Counted from the first letter of the stretch, positions 17,110 to 27,802 are shown. The stretch: DNA of 64,000 nt from Gammaproteobacteria bacterium RIFOXYD12_FULL_61_37 (GCA_001801995.1 MGZB01000001.1:248001-312000), one strand, 5' to 3'. The notes: generated from the letters alone by a model not told the origin. Numbers and translations are program-made.

Positions 17110-17421
17110 ATGTCGAATTCCATTAAGGTTCGTGCGAAATCCACCGGCGGCGTCGCCGACATCAAGTGCCTGATCACGCATCCCATGGAGCAGGGCAACC
17201 GCAAAGACAAGACCACCGGCCAGGACATCGAGCCCCATTTCATCCAGGATGTCACTATCGAGATCAACGGCAAGGCCGTGGTCTCCGGCTCCTTCAGCGG
17301 CGCCATCTCCAAGAACCCTTACCTGGCCTGCCGGGTCAAGGCCAATCCCGGTGACACCCTGAAGGTCACCTGGGTGGACAACAAGGGCAACAAAGACAGC
17401 GCTGAAGACCAGGTCAAATAA
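17110..17421 (+). CDS. soxZ: Sulfur carrier partner protein SoxZ
   Basis: Forms the SoxYZ heterodimer; SoxZ has an Ig-like fold and no signal, so it is exported with SoxY by the Tat system. It has 103 residues, as usual. Characteristic segments are IKVRAKSTGGVADIKCLITH at the start and the TGQDIEPHFIQDVTIEINGK core. A ribosome site GAGAGGAC precedes the ATG. It is followed by a strong terminator, so soxYZ ends here. Confidence 0.97.
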   Translation: MSNSIKVRAKSTGGVADIKCLITHPMEQGNRKDKTTGQDIEPHFIQDVTIEINGKAVVSGSFSGAISKNPYLACRVKANPGDTLKVTWVDNKGNKDSAEDQVK

Positions 17422-17449
17422 CCTGGCCTGGCAGGGTCCCACGCGCAAC

Positions 17450-17484
17450 AAAAAGGCCCGGTTGGCAATCAACCGGGCCTTTTT
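17450..17484. terminator. Strong bidirectional terminator between soxZ and a hypothetical gene
   Basis: A perfect 15-bp stem (17450-17464 with 17470-17484) and a five-base loop GCAAT; the stem ends in A5 on the left and T5 on the right. It can terminate both soxZ and the convergent small gene at 17507. Confidence 0.93.
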
Positions 17485-17506
17485 GCTCATCCTATGTCCA
17501 GAGGAT

Positions 17507-17731
17507 CTACTTACCGGATATCTCCTTCCTTTTTTTCTCCAGTGACTCCTGAAGTAGTTTCTCCAGAATCCGGTAGGTCTTGAGTTGGGCCTTCTGGTAA
17601 GGGGTTTCCGGATCGGAGCCGATCATGGTGATACGCGCATCGAAATAGGCCATGTCGGCCTCGATATCACTGATCTCGACCTTGGTCTTCCTTCTGTCGC
17701 TGTCGGACGTTTTATTGCCGGGGTCGCTCAT
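17507..17731 (-). CDS. Small charged hypothetical protein (74 aa)
   Basis: 74 residues starting MSDPGNKTSDSDRRKTKVEI. It is highly charged and likely helical, with a possible coiled coil in the second half (QKAQLKTYRILEKLLQESLE). No Cys, signal or membrane segment. It shares the bidirectional terminator with soxZ and lies divergent from sucA. I do not recognise the family. Confidence 0.65.
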   Translation of the reverse strand: MSDPGNKTSDSDRRKTKVEISDIEADMAYFDARITMIGSDPETPYQKAQLKTYRILEKLLQESLEKKRKEISGK

Positions 17732-17917
17732 AAATTCCCATTAAAGTCAGATGTCCTTTGCCCAGTTTAGCAACCCAACAAGGAAGCAACCATCCCCACG
17801 GAGCACATGGCCGGGCATTTCTGGACCCTGTGCTAATCTTCGGAGTGCGTATAGGGGACAATGCTGTGCTTGCAGCACAAATTTTCACGTTAAACGAGGA
17901 AATCAGGCTCATCACAT

Positions 17918-20743
17918 ATGGTCGCATCGAACGATCCGCTAAGGGAAGCCTCCCCGCTGTTCAGTGGCAATGCCGCCTTCCTGGACGATCTCTACGGGCG
18001 CTATTCGCAGGACCCCGGTTCCATTCCCGCTGACTGGCGGCGGTATTTCGATGCATGGCGGAACGAGGGAGACGGGCTCGCTTGCGCTCCGGTCCGGTGT
18101 AATTCTCAACCCGTCGGCCCTGAGAAAAATCCCCTATCCCACTCCGGTGCCGAAAAACAGGCGACTGTGCTGCGATACATCAACGCCCACCGGGTGCGTG
18201 GTCATCAGAACGCCCGTCTCGACCCCATCGATCTGCGCGGGTTCGTGCCCGTCCCGGATCTCGATCTGGCCTATCACAACCTGGGCGAGGCAGACATGGA
18301 CTCGGTGTTCAACACCGGTTCCCTGCACGCCATCAGCCGCATGACCCTGCGCGAGATCGTCGCCTTTGTCAGTGATATTTATCTGGGTCCGCTCGGCACG
18401 GAATACATGCATATCACCGATACCAAGGAAAAACGCTGGATTCAGGAAAGGGTCGAAGGCCGCAGGGCTACATTCAAAATCGACCCCGAGGGGAAGCGCT
18501 GGCTTCTGACTCTGCTGACGGCGGCTGAGGGCATAGAGAAGTACCTGCACACCCGATACGTTGGTCAGAAACGTTTCTCCCTGGAAGGGGCTGAGGCGCT
18601 GATCCCTTTGCTGGACGAGCTGATCCAGCACGGCGGCGCCCAAGGGATCGAAGAGATGGTGATCGGCATGGCCCATCGTGGGCGCCTCAATGTCCTGACC
18701 AATATCCTGGGCAAGCCACCCGAGGAGATCTTCAATGAGTTTGAGGGCCGCCGGCCCAGCAACAGCCAGATGTCTTCAGGCGACGTCAAATACCACATGG
18801 GTTTTTCCACCGACATCGAAACCCCCGGCGGCATCGTCCATGTGGCCCTGGGCTTCAATCCCTCGCACCTGGAGATCATCGATCCGGTGGTGGAGGGATC
18901 GGTGCGCGCCCGCCAACACCGCCGTGGCGACCATACGGGGGGCAAGGTCCTGCCGGTTCTGATCCATGGCGATGCCGCCTTCGCCGGGCAGGGGGTAGTA
19001 ATGGAAACCCTCAACCTTTCCCAGGCAAGGGGGTTTTCGACTGGCGGCACCCTGCACATCATTGTCAACAACCGCATCGGTTTTACCACCAGCGACCCGC
19101 TGGACGCCCGCTCCACCGTCAATTGCACCGATGTCGCCAAGATGGTCCAGGCCCCCATCTTCCATGTGAACGGAGACGACCCGGAGACCCTCATCTTTGC
19201 CACCCGGCTGGTGCTCGACTTTCGTCTCAGGTTTCGCAAGGATGTCATCCTCGACCTGATCTGTTACCGGCGCCATGGCCACAATGAGGCCGACGAACCG
19301 GCTGTGACCCAGCCACGGATGTACCGGAAGATCCGCGGCCACACCCCTGTCCGAGCCCTCTACGCCGATCGTTTGATCTCCCAGGGGATATTGGACCCGG
19401 AGACGGCACAACGGATGGTGGAGGAGTACCGCCTTTCCATCGAACAGGGCAGGGTTATCGCCCGCCCCGTCCTCTGTGGGCTCAAGTCCCTTTTTTCCGT
19501 CAACTGGAAGCGATATTGCGGTATCCCTTGGGACCAGCCGGCCCGCACCGGTTTTGACCGGAAGCGTCTGACCGGGCTGGCGCTGAAGCAACTGGAAATC
19601 CCCCCCGGCTTCGAACTCCACCCCAGGGTTGAACACATCCTGCGGGACCGGCGCAAGATGGCGCAGGGCGATGTGCCGGCCGATTGGGGCTTCGCTGAAA
19701 ATCTCGCTTACGCAACGCTGCTCGACGAGGGCTACCCCATTCGCCTGTCGGGCCAGGACGGCGGGAGGGGTACTTTTTTTCATCGCCATGCGGTATTGCA
19801 CAATCAGGCCGACGGGGAATCCTACAGTCCCTTGCAGCACCTCAGTGAGGGGCAGCCCGACTTTCTGGTGATCGACTCCACCCTGTCGGAGGAGGCCGTA
19901 CTAGGCTTTGAATACGGCTACGCCTCCGCCGAACCCAACGCCCTGACCCTATGGGAGGCCCAGTTCGGCGATTTTGCCAATGGCGCCCAGGTGGTCATCG
20001 ACCAGTTCATCACCTCGGCCGGGGCCAAATGGGGGATGTATTGCGGGCTGGTCCTGCTGTTGCCGCACGGTTACGAGGGCCAGGGGCCGGAGCACTCCTC
20101 CGCCCGCCTCGAACGCTACCTGCAACTCTGCGCCGAGGAAAACATCCAGGTCTGCGTGCCCAGCACGCCGGCACAGATCTTTCACTTGCTGCGGCGTCAG
20201 ATGATACGGCCCTACCGGCATCCCCTCGTCGTCATGGCCCCGAAGAGCCTGCTGCGCCATAAATTGGCCACCTCTTCGATGGATGAACTAAGCGATGGGC
20301 GATTTCATCCGGTTCTGGGTGAAATCGATGCCATCCCCGCCCATTCGGCCAAGCGGGTCATCCTCTGCGCAGGCAAGCTCTACTACGAACTGCTGGAGGC
20401 CCGCCGTTCGCGCGATATCCAGGATGTGGCGATCCTTCGCATCGAACAGCTCTATCCCTTCCCGCGCACCGAATTTCTCGACCTCATCGAATCCTACCGG
20501 TCAACGCCCAGCCTCGTCTGGTGCCAGGAAGAGCCGCAAAACCAGGGGGCCTGGGACTATATCCGCCGCCACCTGAAAGCCGATCTGGGTGACAGGCAAC
20601 AACTCCATTACATTGGCCGTCCCGCAGCTGCTGCGCCGGCAGCCGGCAGCCACAAGGCCCACATGCAGGAACAGCAAGGCCTAATCGAGGCGGCCATCAG
20701 CGGCGCAATCGAACCCAACACCAATCAAAGGTTATCTGGATGA
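17918..20743 (+). CDS. sucA: 2-oxoglutarate dehydrogenase E1 component
   Basis: Thiamine-diphosphate enzyme that decarboxylates 2-oxoglutarate and passes the succinyl group to the lipoyl arm of E2; part of the oxidative TCA cycle. It has 941 residues, close to the E. coli protein. The N-terminal [20 protein letters not shown] segment is the E2-binding start typical of SucA. The ThDP region [12 protein letters not shown], then [19 protein letters not shown], is conserved, as is the C-terminal [15 protein letters not shown]. The ATG overlaps nothing upstream; sucB overlaps the stop by four bases (ATGA). A 6-bp palindrome TGTGCT-TGC-AGCACA lies about 40 bases upstream of the ATG. Confidence 0.97.
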   Translation: MVASNDPLREASPLFSGNAAFLDDLYGRYSQDPGSIPADWRRYFDAWRNEGDGLACAPVRCNSQPVGPEKNPLSHSGAEKQATVLRYINAHRVRGHQNARLDPIDLRGFVPVPDLDLAYHNLGEADMDSVFNTGSLHAISRMTLREIVAFVSDIYLGPLGTEYMHITDTKEKRWIQERVEGRRATFKIDPEGKRWLLTLLTAAEGIEKYLHTRYVGQKRFSLEGAEALIPLLDELIQHGGAQGIEEMVIGMAHRGRLNVLTNILGKPPEEIFNEFEGRRPSNSQMSSGDVKYHMGFSTDIETPGGIVHVALGFNPSHLEIIDPVVEGSVRARQHRRGDHTGGKVLPVLIHGDAAFAGQGVVMETLNLSQARGFSTGGTLHIIVNNRIGFTTSDPLDARSTVNCTDVAKMVQAPIFHVNGDDPETLIFATRLVLDFRLRFRKDVILDLICYRRHGHNEADEPAVTQPRMYRKIRGHTPVRALYADRLISQGILDPETAQRMVEEYRLSIEQGRVIARPVLCGLKSLFSVNWKRYCGIPWDQPARTGFDRKRLTGLALKQLEIPPGFELHPRVEHILRDRRKMAQGDVPADWGFAENLAYATLLDEGYPIRLSGQDGGRGTFFHRHAVLHNQADGESYSPLQHLSEGQPDFLVIDSTLSEEAVLGFEYGYASAEPNALTLWEAQFGDFANGAQVVIDQFITSAGAKWGMYCGLVLLLPHGYEGQGPEHSSARLERYLQLCAEENIQVCVPSTPAQIFHLLRRQMIRPYRHPLVVMAPKSLLRHKLATSSMDELSDGRFHPVLGEIDAIPAHSAKRVILCAGKLYYELLEARRSRDIQDVAILRIEQLYPFPRTEFLDLIESYRSTPSLVWCQEEPQNQGAWDYIRRHLKADLGDRQQLHYIGRPAAAAPAAGSHKAHMQEQQGLIEAAISGAIEPNTNQRLSG

Positions 20744-21876
20744 CTACGGAAGTTCGCGTTCCCGCCCTGCCCGAATCCATCACCGACGCCACCATTCTGG
20801 TTTGGCACAGGTTGCCTGGCGATCCGATCAGCCGCGACGAAAATCTGCTGGACCTGGAGACGGACAAGGTGATCCTGGAAGTCCCCGCTCCGGTCGATGG
20901 AGTATTGGTCCGGCAGCTTTTCGAGGCAGGCGACAGGGTCACCGCCGATCAGCTCTTGGCCCTGATCGAACCTGTCGCGGATAACACCCCTACCTCCAGC
21001 GAAAAGGCAAGTCCCGGTGGTCCGGTTTTGACACCATCGGTGCGGCGTCTGGTCAAGGAATTCGATCTTGATCCCGGCCTGATCCAAGGCACCGGCAAGG
21101 AGGGGCGCATCCTCAAAACAGATGTGGTGAAGTCCCTGGAAGGAGGGGGGGGTAAGCTCCCGGAGAATACAGTCTCCCGGCCCGAACGGCGCGTCTCCAT
21201 GAGCCGGCTGCGCGCCCGTATTGCCGAGCGGCTGATTGAGGCGCAACAGACGGCCGCCATTCTCACCACCTTCAACGAGGTCAACCTGCAACGGGTCATG
21301 GAACTGCGGGACAAGTACAGGGAGACGTTTGAACAGGAACATGGCGTCCGCCTCGGGTTCATGTCCTTCTTCGTCAAGGCCTCGATCGAGGCCCTAAGGC
21401 GATTTCCCCTGATCAATGCCGCCATCGACGGCAATGACATCCTCTATCACGACTATTACGATATCGGCATCGCCATCGGCTCCCCGCGCGGACTGGTGGT
21501 CCCCATCCTGCGCGATGCCGAGCGGCTCTCCTTTTCTGGGATCGAGAAGGGGATCAAGGCACTAGCCAAAAAGGCGGAAGAGGGAACCCTGAGCTACGAG
21601 GAACTGACCGGCGGCACTTTCAGCATCACCAACGGCGGGGTCTACGGCTCCCTGCTTTCCACCCCGATCCTCAATCCGCCCCAGAGCGCCATCCTCGGCA
21701 TGCACAGCATCCAAGAGAGGCCGGTGGCGGAAAACGGCGAGATCGTCATCCGCCCTATGATGTACCTCGCCCTCTCCTACGACCACCGCCTCATCGACGG
21801 CCGCGACGCGGTTTCCTTCCTGGTGGCCGTCAAGAAATACCTGGAAGACCCGGCGCGGTTGTTGTTGGAGCTATGA
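20740..21876 (+). CDS. sucB: Dihydrolipoyl succinyltransferase E2 component
   Basis: Core enzyme of the 2-oxoglutarate dehydrogenase complex. It has 378 residues with one lipoyl domain at residues 1-75, modified Lys43 in ETDKV. A peripheral-subunit-binding domain follows (about 95-130: [20 protein letters not shown]). The C-terminal acyltransferase domain carries [15 protein letters not shown], with the catalytic His and Asp. It is coupled to sucA by an ATGA overlap. The gene for E3 (lpd) is not next to it. Confidence 0.96.
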   Translation: MTTEVRVPALPESITDATILVWHRLPGDPISRDENLLDLETDKVILEVPAPVDGVLVRQLFEAGDRVTADQLLALIEPVADNTPTSSEKASPGGPVLTPSVRRLVKEFDLDPGLIQGTGKEGRILKTDVVKSLEGGGGKLPENTVSRPERRVSMSRLRARIAERLIEAQQTAAILTTFNEVNLQRVMELRDKYRETFEQEHGVRLGFMSFFVKASIEALRRFPLINAAIDGNDILYHDYYDIGIAIGSPRGLVVPILRDAERLSFSGIEKGIKALAKKAEEGTLSYEELTGGTFSITNGGVYGSLLSTPILNPPQSAILGMHSIQERPVAENGEIVIRPMMYLALSYDHRLIDGRDAVSFLVAVKKYLEDPARLLLEL

Positions 21877-21906
21877 TCATGAAACAAAACCCACGGGGAC
21901 CGAGCC

Positions 21907-22194
21907 ATGTCAGAAGTTGTAGGTAATTGCTGGAGCTGCGGCCATAAACTGGTCCGCTCGGACTACGGACGGGAATCACTTTGTCTCGCTTGCGGGAAAC
22001 CGGCCCACGTCTGCCGCAACTGCCGCTGGTTTGCGCCGGGCCGGCCCAACGACTGTTTCGAGCCCATGGTGGAACGAATACTGGACAAGACCCGCGCCAA
22101 TTTCTGTGGCTACTTCGAACCTGTCACGCGGGAAGCCCAGGGCGGTCCCGCCTCGGATGACTTGCGCAGACTGGCCGAGTCCTTGTTCAAGTGA
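21907..22194 (+). CDS. Cys-rich zinc-ribbon-like conserved protein
   Basis: A 95-residue protein with eight cysteines: C8-x2-C11, C26-x2-C29, C36-x2-C39, then C50 and C67. The first two pairs form a zinc-ribbon-like unit (NCWSCGHKLVRSDYGRESLC) and the third pair starts a second one. The C-terminal 25 residues are helical (PASDDLRRLAESLFK). It follows sucB after 30 bases and may be co-transcribed. Known only as a conserved hypothetical; it could bind Zn or an Fe-S cluster. Convergent with ptsP with an eight-base gap. Confidence 0.75.
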   Translation: MSEVVGNCWSCGHKLVRSDYGRESLCLACGKPAHVCRNCRWFAPGRPNDCFEPMVERILDKTRANFCGYFEPVTREAQGGPASDDLRRLAESLFK

Positions 22195-22203
22195 ACTGAG
22201 CCG

Positions 22204-24486
22204 TCAGCCCTTTTTCAACTCTCTCGTGGCGGGCCGGATGAGGTGCAACAGGCCGATTTCCTGCACAGCGCCTTCCACAAGATCGTGAACGGCCTTGGCG
22301 TCGGTGCAGCGCAGGGCGGACATAACCAGGTGCTCGGTAAAGCCCAGGCTGACTTGGCGCAACACATGTTTTACCCGTAGCAGGCTGCCGGCGCTCATGC
22401 TCAGCCTTCGGTAACCCATGCCCACCAGCAGGAGGGCCGAGAGGGGGTTGCCGGCCATTTCACCGCAGACGCTGATTTCTTCCACATGGGGCTTGGCATC
22501 CCGCATGACCTGCATCAGGGCCTTGAGTACGGAAGGGTGCATGTCGTCGAAGATGTCGGCCACGCTCGGGTTGTTGCGGTCCACCGCCAGCAGGTACTGG
22601 GTCAGGTCGTTGGTGCCCAGGGAGATGAAATCCACCAGCTTGGCCAGGGTTCCGGCTTGGAAGACGGCTGCGGGTACTTCGATCATGACCCCGATCTTCG
22701 GCATGCGAACCGGATAACCCTCCTGGATCAGTTCATCAAGGGCCTGTTTGATGAGCGCCTTGGCATCCACCACTTCGCTGACGCGGCTGATCATGGGCAG
22801 CATGATGCGCAGGTTGTCGTAGCCAACGGCGGCGCGCAGCATGGCGCGCAACTGGGTGAGGAAAATCTCCGGGTGGTCGAGCGATATGCGGATGCCGCGC
22901 CAGCCCAGGAAGGGGTTGGACTCCTGGATGGGAAAATAGGGCAGGGGCTTGTCGCCGCCGATATCCAGGGTGCGCAGAATCACCGGACGGGGGTGGAAGA
23001 GTCTCAGCACCCGCTGGTAGTTGCTCATCTGGACATCTTCGCTGGGGAAGCGGTCGCGCACCATGAAAGGCAGTTCTGTTCGATAGAGGCCCACGCCCTC
23101 GGCCTCATCCACGCCGAGCCCGCCCGTTTCGAAGACCAGACCGGTGTTCAGATAGAGGGGCACCCTGCACCCGTCGGTGGTCTGCGAAGGGAGTCCCTTG
23201 ACCCGCTCGATCTCGGCGCTTTGCGCCCGCACCTCGTCCGCCAGTTTCCGGTATTCCGCGAACACCGAGGGCGGCGGTTCCAGGAAGACGCGGCCGCGAT
23301 AGCCATCGACGATTACTTCCCTGCCTTCCAAGCGGCTGACATGGAGATCCGCCACCCCCATGATGGCAGGGACACCGAAGGCGCGCGCCAGAATGGCAAC
23401 GTGGGAAGAGCTGGAACCCGTGGCGCTTACAATGCCCACCAACCGGCCTAGCGGCACTTCTGCGATTTGGACGGCGCTTACATCCTCTCCGACCAGCACC
23501 GTTTGGGAGGGGTAATCCGCGCCCCGGCGCTCCTCTTTCAGCAAGTGCGAGAGGATGCGCCTGCCCAGTTCGCGGATATCGGACATCCGCTCCCGCATAT
23601 AGGGGTCTTCCATCTTTTCGAAGACGCGGCAGTGTTCATCGATGGTCCTGCGTAGGGCGCCCGGCGCCCAGCAGCCTTCCCGGATCAGCTCAAACACCCG
23701 GTTTACCAGTGAGTCGCTACGCAACATCATGGACCAGGCATCGAACAGCACCACTTCTTCGTCGGGCAAGCTGTCGCCCAGGCGTTCCTTCAAGCGCAGA
23801 ATCTCGTGACGGGAGGATTCCACGGCGGTCATGAAGGATTCCTCCTCCCGCTGCGGATCGTCCGCCTTGCGGTCGGGGACAGAACGCAGGTCGGCGGACC
23901 TGAAGGCGACGACAGCCACCCCCATGCCGACACCCGGCGCGCCGGAGCGGCCCACCATGAAACTCCGTTGACGGTCCTTTCCGCCTTCCATGGCCGCCAG
24001 CTCGCCGCTGGCCATGGCATGGGTAATGGCGCCGGCTAACTGTGACGCCAGCGTCATCAGGAAGGTCTCTTCCAGTTCAGCGAATTTGCGCGGCTTCTGC
24101 TGCCTTACAACCAAGACCCCCAGCACACGGCGGTTTTGAATGATAGGTACGCCGAGAAATCCGTGAAAAAGCTGCTCTCCCGTCTCGGTGATGAAGTGGT
24201 AGCTGGGATGGGTCGGCGCATCGGCCAGATTGACCGGCTCGGCGCGTGCGCAAACCAGCCCGATCAGGCCCTTGTGAAAGGGCAGTCGAACCCGATCGAC
24301 AGCTTGAAGGCGCAAGCCGTCGGTGGCACGCAGGACATGTTCTTCCTTGTCAAAATCGGTGAGATAGATAGAGCAGACATCGGCGCCGACGGCTTGCTTG
24401 ACCCGATGCACAATGATCTCCAAAGCCGCCCTCAAGTCGGGGGCATCGTTGACCTCTTGTACTATGCTCCGCAGGATTTCCAACAT
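22204..24486 (-). CDS. ptsP: Phosphoenolpyruvate-protein phosphotransferase PtsP (nitrogen PTS EI)
   Basis: First enzyme of the regulatory PTS-Ntr relay; takes phosphate from PEP and gives it to NPr. It has about 760 residues from an ATG at 24486, chosen because MLEILRSIVQEVNDAPDL is the normal PtsP N-terminus; the frame is open to 24558. A GAF domain covers residues about 17-160. The EI part follows, with the phosphorylated His in TGSSSSHVAILARA near residue 360. The PEP-binding barrel is conserved (GVGLYRTELPFM, RTLDIGGDKPLPYF, ISLGTNDLTQYLLAVDR, SVCGEMAGNP). It is the downstream partner of rppH, as in Pseudomonas. Confidence 0.95.
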   Translation of the reverse strand: MLEILRSIVQEVNDAPDLRAALEIIVHRVKQAVGADVCSIYLTDFDKEEHVLRATDGLRLQAVDRVRLPFHKGLIGLVCARAEPVNLADAPTHPSYHFITETGEQLFHGFLGVPIIQNRRVLGVLVVRQQKPRKFAELEETFLMTLASQLAGAITHAMASGELAAMEGGKDRQRSFMVGRSGAPGVGMGVAVVAFRSADLRSVPDRKADDPQREEESFMTAVESSRHEILRLKERLGDSLPDEEVVLFDAWSMMLRSDSLVNRVFELIREGCWAPGALRRTIDEHCRVFEKMEDPYMRERMSDIRELGRRILSHLLKEERRGADYPSQTVLVGEDVSAVQIAEVPLGRLVGIVSATGSSSSHVAILARAFGVPAIMGVADLHVSRLEGREVIVDGYRGRVFLEPPPSVFAEYRKLADEVRAQSAEIERVKGLPSQTTDGCRVPLYLNTGLVFETGGLGVDEAEGVGLYRTELPFMVRDRFPSEDVQMSNYQRVLRLFHPRPVILRTLDIGGDKPLPYFPIQESNPFLGWRGIRISLDHPEIFLTQLRAMLRAAVGYDNLRIMLPMISRVSEVVDAKALIKQALDELIQEGYPVRMPKIGVMIEVPAAVFQAGTLAKLVDFISLGTNDLTQYLLAVDRNNPSVADIFDDMHPSVLKALMQVMRDAKPHVEEISVCGEMAGNPLSALLLVGMGYRRLSMSAGSLLRVKHVLRQVSLGFTEHLVMSALRCTDAKAVHDLVEGAVQEIGLLHLIRPATRELKKG

Positions 24487-24725
24487 GGAACCAGCCAAAT
24501 TCCCACCAAACCCTAATTGTTCATAAATATAATGTGACCGCAACGATATTACCGGCACTGCAACCGCTTTTGCCTAACTATTTCATCCTTGAGGGCAGTT
24601 TCACTTTGCCGCTGCTTTGCGTCGGATTGGGCGCCCCAGACTATAAAAAACGGACCCTATTAACAGGATTTTTCCTGTAAATACGGTCAGCAATATAGAC
24701 CGGCGAAGAGGGTAGTGATAACCGC

Positions 24726-25274
24726 TCAACTGCCCCGGCGCTCCGAAAACCCCCGATGCATTCCTCTCTCCGGTTCCTTGGAGGTGGATTGGGAAACATC
24801 CTCGGGAAACAGCAAAGGGGCCAGCTCCCGCAGCGCGCGTGAATAGACATTTCGTTTGAAATAGACCACATCCCTGATCGGGCGCCAGTAGTGAATCCAG
24901 CGCCAGTGGTCGAATTCGGGCTTATCGCATTGGTCGAAACAGAAATCGTTTTCGTCGCAAAGCAGGCGCAAGAGATACCAGCGCTGTTTCTGGCCGATGC
25001 AGAGTGGCTGGCAATTGCGGCGGACATATCGTTTGGGGAGACGATAGCGGAGCCATCCCTTGGTGCAACCCAGGATCTCAACCTGATGAGGCCCCAGTCC
25101 CACCTCCTCCTTTAGCTCGCGGAACAGCGCATCCTCCGGGGACTCGTTATCGTCTATGCCGCCTTGGGGAAACTGCCAGGCATCTTGACCTACACGACGC
25201 CCCCAAAAGAGTTTGCGCTGACCATTGCAGAGGATTATGCCGACATTTAGCCGGAAACCGTCTGAATCGATCAC
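24726..25274 (-). CDS. rppH: RNA pyrophosphohydrolase
   Basis: Nudix hydrolase that removes pyrophosphate from the 5' end of mRNA and so starts RNase E-dependent decay. It has 182 residues; the start is GTG at 25274 with a poor ribosome site but the usual N-terminus [17 protein letters not shown]. The Nudix box runs from G38 to L60, including RELKEEVGL with its metal-binding Glu residues. WQFPQGGID and the C-terminal WRWIHYWRP segment are also typical. Divergent from the HAD phosphatase gene and upstream of ptsP, the standard gammaproteobacterial order. Confidence 0.95.
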   Translation of the reverse strand: MIDSDGFRLNVGIILCNGQRKLFWGRRVGQDAWQFPQGGIDDNESPEDALFRELKEEVGLGPHQVEILGCTKGWLRYRLPKRYVRRNCQPLCIGQKQRWYLLRLLCDENDFCFDQCDKPEFDHWRWIHYWRPIRDVVYFKRNVYSRALRELAPLLFPEDVSQSTSKEPERGMHRGFSERRGS

Positions 25275-25411
25275 TGTTAAATCTTAGTTTTATATGAAAT
25301 TGACCCCATTCAATCACATGCCCGTCCTCAGCGGCAAGCCCGATAAGCTACTGCTCGCAAAAGAAATTCGGTATAGTCAGCCCCTTTCCACCCTCCGCCG
25401 CGCAAAAATCC

Positions 25412-26068
25412 ATGCCACTTGCCATCTTCGATCTGGACAACACCCTGCTGAATGGAGACTCCGATTACCTCTGGGGCCGCTATCTGGTAGAGCGAGGCAT
25501 TGTTGACGGCGAGCGCTACGATAGGGAAAACGACCGCTTTTACCGGGAGTACGAGGCGGGCAAGCTGGATATCTTCGAGTTTCTCGCCTTCGCGCTGAAA
25601 CCCCTGGCCGATAATTCACCGGAGGACCTGGGACGCTGGCGCGAGGAGTTCCTGCACGAGAAGATCGCCCCCATTATTCTCCCCGCTGGCCGCAACCTGA
25701 TCGAAAAGCACCGCTCGGCGGGCGACACCCTGATGATCATCACCGCCACCAATGCCTTCGTCACGGCCCCCATCGCCGAGAGGTTGGGCATCCCCCATCT
25801 GCTGGCTACCGATCCGGAGATGAACGGGGGCCACTATACCGGCCGAGTGGCGGGCACCCCTTGTTTCCAGAACGGCAAGGTGGAGCGCCTTCAACAGTGG
25901 CTTGCCGCCCATGGCGCCGACCTCAAGGGCAGTTTCTTCTACAGCGATTCCCGCAACGACATCCCCTTGCTGGAACAGGTCGAGCATCCCCACGCCGTCG
26001 ATCCCGACGAGGCCCTGACGGCCCACGCCCAAGAGCGGGGCTGGCCGATCATCTCCTTACGAAAATAA
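25412..26068 (+). CDS. HAD-family phosphatase (subfamily IB; candidate histidinol-phosphatase)
   Basis: 218-residue HAD hydrolase. Motif I is DLDNT at residues 7-11, with nucleophile Asp7 and acid Asp9. Motif II is in TLMIITATNAFV, and motif IV is SDSRNDIPLLEQ. The subfamily IB cap is helical. In Pseudomonas aeruginosa the equivalent gene beside rppH and ptsP (PA0335) has been described as a histidinol-phosphate phosphatase; transfer of that role is inference from synteny. The ABC permease gene starts one base after its stop. Confidence 0.85.
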   Translation: MPLAIFDLDNTLLNGDSDYLWGRYLVERGIVDGERYDRENDRFYREYEAGKLDIFEFLAFALKPLADNSPEDLGRWREEFLHEKIAPIILPAGRNLIEKHRSAGDTLMIITATNAFVTAPIAERLGIPHLLATDPEMNGGHYTGRVAGTPCFQNGKVERLQQWLAAHGADLKGSFFYSDSRNDIPLLEQVEHPHAVDPDEALTAHAQERGWPIISLRK

Positions 26069-26069
26069 T

Positions 26070-27032
26070 ATGCAGCAGGGTTCTTCCTGGCTGATCCCAC
26101 TGGTTTTGGCCGCGCTGGCCGTTTTCTTCCTCTCCCTCGGCAGCGGCAGTGTCCCGCTGGATGGCAAAACCCTCTGGCAGGCCCTCTGGGGCCAGGGCAC
26201 GGAACTGAATCTGACCCTGGTCCAGCAGTTGCGTCTGCCGCGCGCGGTGGCCGGCTTCGTTGCCGGCGGCCTGCTGGCCCTGGCCGGGGCCTTGATCCAG
26301 ATCCTGCTACGCAATCCCCTTGGCGACCCTTATGTGCTGGGCATCTCCGGCGGAGCCTCGGCAGGGGCCATGGTGGGGATGCTGCTGCAATGGGGCGGAC
26401 AGATAACCCACCTGGCGGCACTCCTCGGTGCCCTGCTTTCCATGCTGCTGGTCTTTGGCCTGACCGCGCTGCAACGCTGGACCACCCACCGCCTATTGTT
26501 GACCGGGGTAGTGATCGCCGCCGGCTGGGGCGCCGTGGTCAGCCTGACCCTTGCCCTCGCTCCGGCGGAGCGCCTGCCCGGCATGGTTTTCTGGCTCATG
26601 GGCGATCTCTCCCATGCCGGGCTGCCTCTGGGCGCTGCCCTGGTGCTGGTTTTGGGGCTGCTCGTCTCGCTCTGGCTGGCGTCTCGACTCAACCTGCTGA
26701 TGCTGGGTGAGATCCAGGCCGCCTCGCTCGGCGTGGAAGTTTCACACATCCGCGTCCTGCTGTTTCTGCTCTCCTCGTCGCTCACCGCCACGGCGGTTAT
26801 CTTGGCAGGCAATATCGGCTTCATCGGATTGGTTGCCCCGCATCTTTTTCGTCTGACGGGCGGCAGCGACCACCGGGTGCTGCTCCCCGGCGCCCTGCTG
26901 GTGGGTGGCATTCTGTTGCTGTCGGCGGATACCCTGGCGCGGACGATCATCGCCCCGCAACAGCTCCCCGTCGGCGCTCTGACTGCCCTGATCGGTGTGC
27001 CGCTCTTTCTTTATCTTCTCAACCGGCGCTGA
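26070..27032 (+). CDS. FecCD/BtuC-type ABC transporter permease
   Basis: Inner-membrane permease for cobalamin, heme or iron-siderophore import. It has 320 residues, mostly hydrophobic, with about ten membrane segments. The family signatures LRLPRAVAGFVAGGLLALAG, NPLGDPYVLGISGGASAG and AGNIGFIGLVAPHLFR are all present. Its gene begins one base after the HAD stop and is two bases from the ATPase gene. No substrate-binding protein, TonB receptor or cobalamin riboswitch lies nearby, so the substrate cannot be assigned. Confidence 0.92.
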   Translation: MQQGSSWLIPLVLAALAVFFLSLGSGSVPLDGKTLWQALWGQGTELNLTLVQQLRLPRAVAGFVAGGLLALAGALIQILLRNPLGDPYVLGISGGASAGAMVGMLLQWGGQITHLAALLGALLSMLLVFGLTALQRWTTHRLLLTGVVIAAGWGAVVSLTLALAPAERLPGMVFWLMGDLSHAGLPLGAALVLVLGLLVSLWLASRLNLLMLGEIQAASLGVEVSHIRVLLFLLSSSLTATAVILAGNIGFIGLVAPHLFRLTGGSDHRVLLPGALLVGGILLLSADTLARTIIAPQQLPVGALTALIGVPLFLYLLNRR

Positions 27033-27034
27033 GC

Positions 27035-27802
27035 ATGTCTCTGGAAGCCGTCAATCTCAGCCAGTCCTTTGGCGGCCGCAGTCTCTACCGGGGGCTGAAT
27101 CTCCGCGTCAATCCCGGCGAGTGCTGGGGAATACTCGGCCTCAACGGCTCGGGCAAGACCACGCTGCTGCACAGCCTGGCGGGATTGCGCATCCCCACCG
27201 GCGGTCAGGTGTTGCTGGAGGGCAAGCCCGTCCGGGAAACGCCGCGCCGCCATCTGGCACGCCAGATCGGCGTCCTGCTGCAACAGCAGAGTGACGAGTT
27301 CCCGGTCAGCGTCCTGGAGACCGCCCTGGCCGGCCGTTTTCCCCACTTGGGCGTCTGGGGCGCGACAAGGGCATGCGATCTTGAGTTGGCGCGTCATTGG
27401 TTGGAGCGGCTGGGTCTGAGCGACTTCGGCGAGCGGCTGGCCAGCACCCTATCCGGCGGCGAACGGCGGCGGCTGGCGGTCGCCACCTTGATGCTGCAAG
27501 GGCCTCGCATCGCCCTGCTCGACGAACCGGACAACCACCTGGACCCCGCCCGGCGCAAAGAGATCCTGGAATTGCTGGCGGGGCACTTTACCACCGAGGG
27601 ACGCAGCGCCCTCATGACCCTCCACGACATCAACCTGGCCCGGCGCCATTGCAGCCATATCCTGATGCTGAACGGCGAAGGGGACTGGCTCGCCGGAAGG
27701 GGGGACGAGCTGCTGACCCAGGCGCGGCTGGAATGGCTCTACCGCTGTCCCGTCACCCGGATCGAGGGACCTTCGGGACCCATTTTCTTGCCGGGGTACT
27801 GA
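27035..27802 (+). CDS. FecE/BtuD-type ABC transporter ATP-binding protein
   Basis: Cytoplasmic ATPase that pairs with the preceding FecCD-type permease. It has 255 residues. Walker A is GLNGSGKTT at 35-43, the signature is LSGGERRRLAV, and Walker B is ALLDEPDNHLDP, followed by a switch His in LMTLHDINLARRH. The Q-loop lies in IGVLLQQQSDEFPV. It is two bases after the permease and six before the CPBP protease gene, so it is part of a tight operon. Confidence 0.93.
   Translation: MSLEAVNLSQSFGGRSLYRGLNLRVNPGECWGILGLNGSGKTTLLHSLAGLRIPTGGQVLLEGKPVRETPRRHLARQIGVLLQQQSDEFPVSVLETALAGRFPHLGVWGATRACDLELARHWLERLGLSDFGERLASTLSGGERRRLAVATLMLQGPRIALLDEPDNHLDPARRKEILELLAGHFTTEGRSALMTLHDINLARRHCSHILMLNGEGDWLAGRGDELLTQARLEWLYRCPVTRIEGPSGPIFLPGY

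Noticed and set aside
25275-26069. Cobalamin riboswitch or TonB-linked import locus for the FecCD-type transporter
   Set aside because: No riboswitch-like sequence was seen upstream and no binding protein or receptor gene is near.
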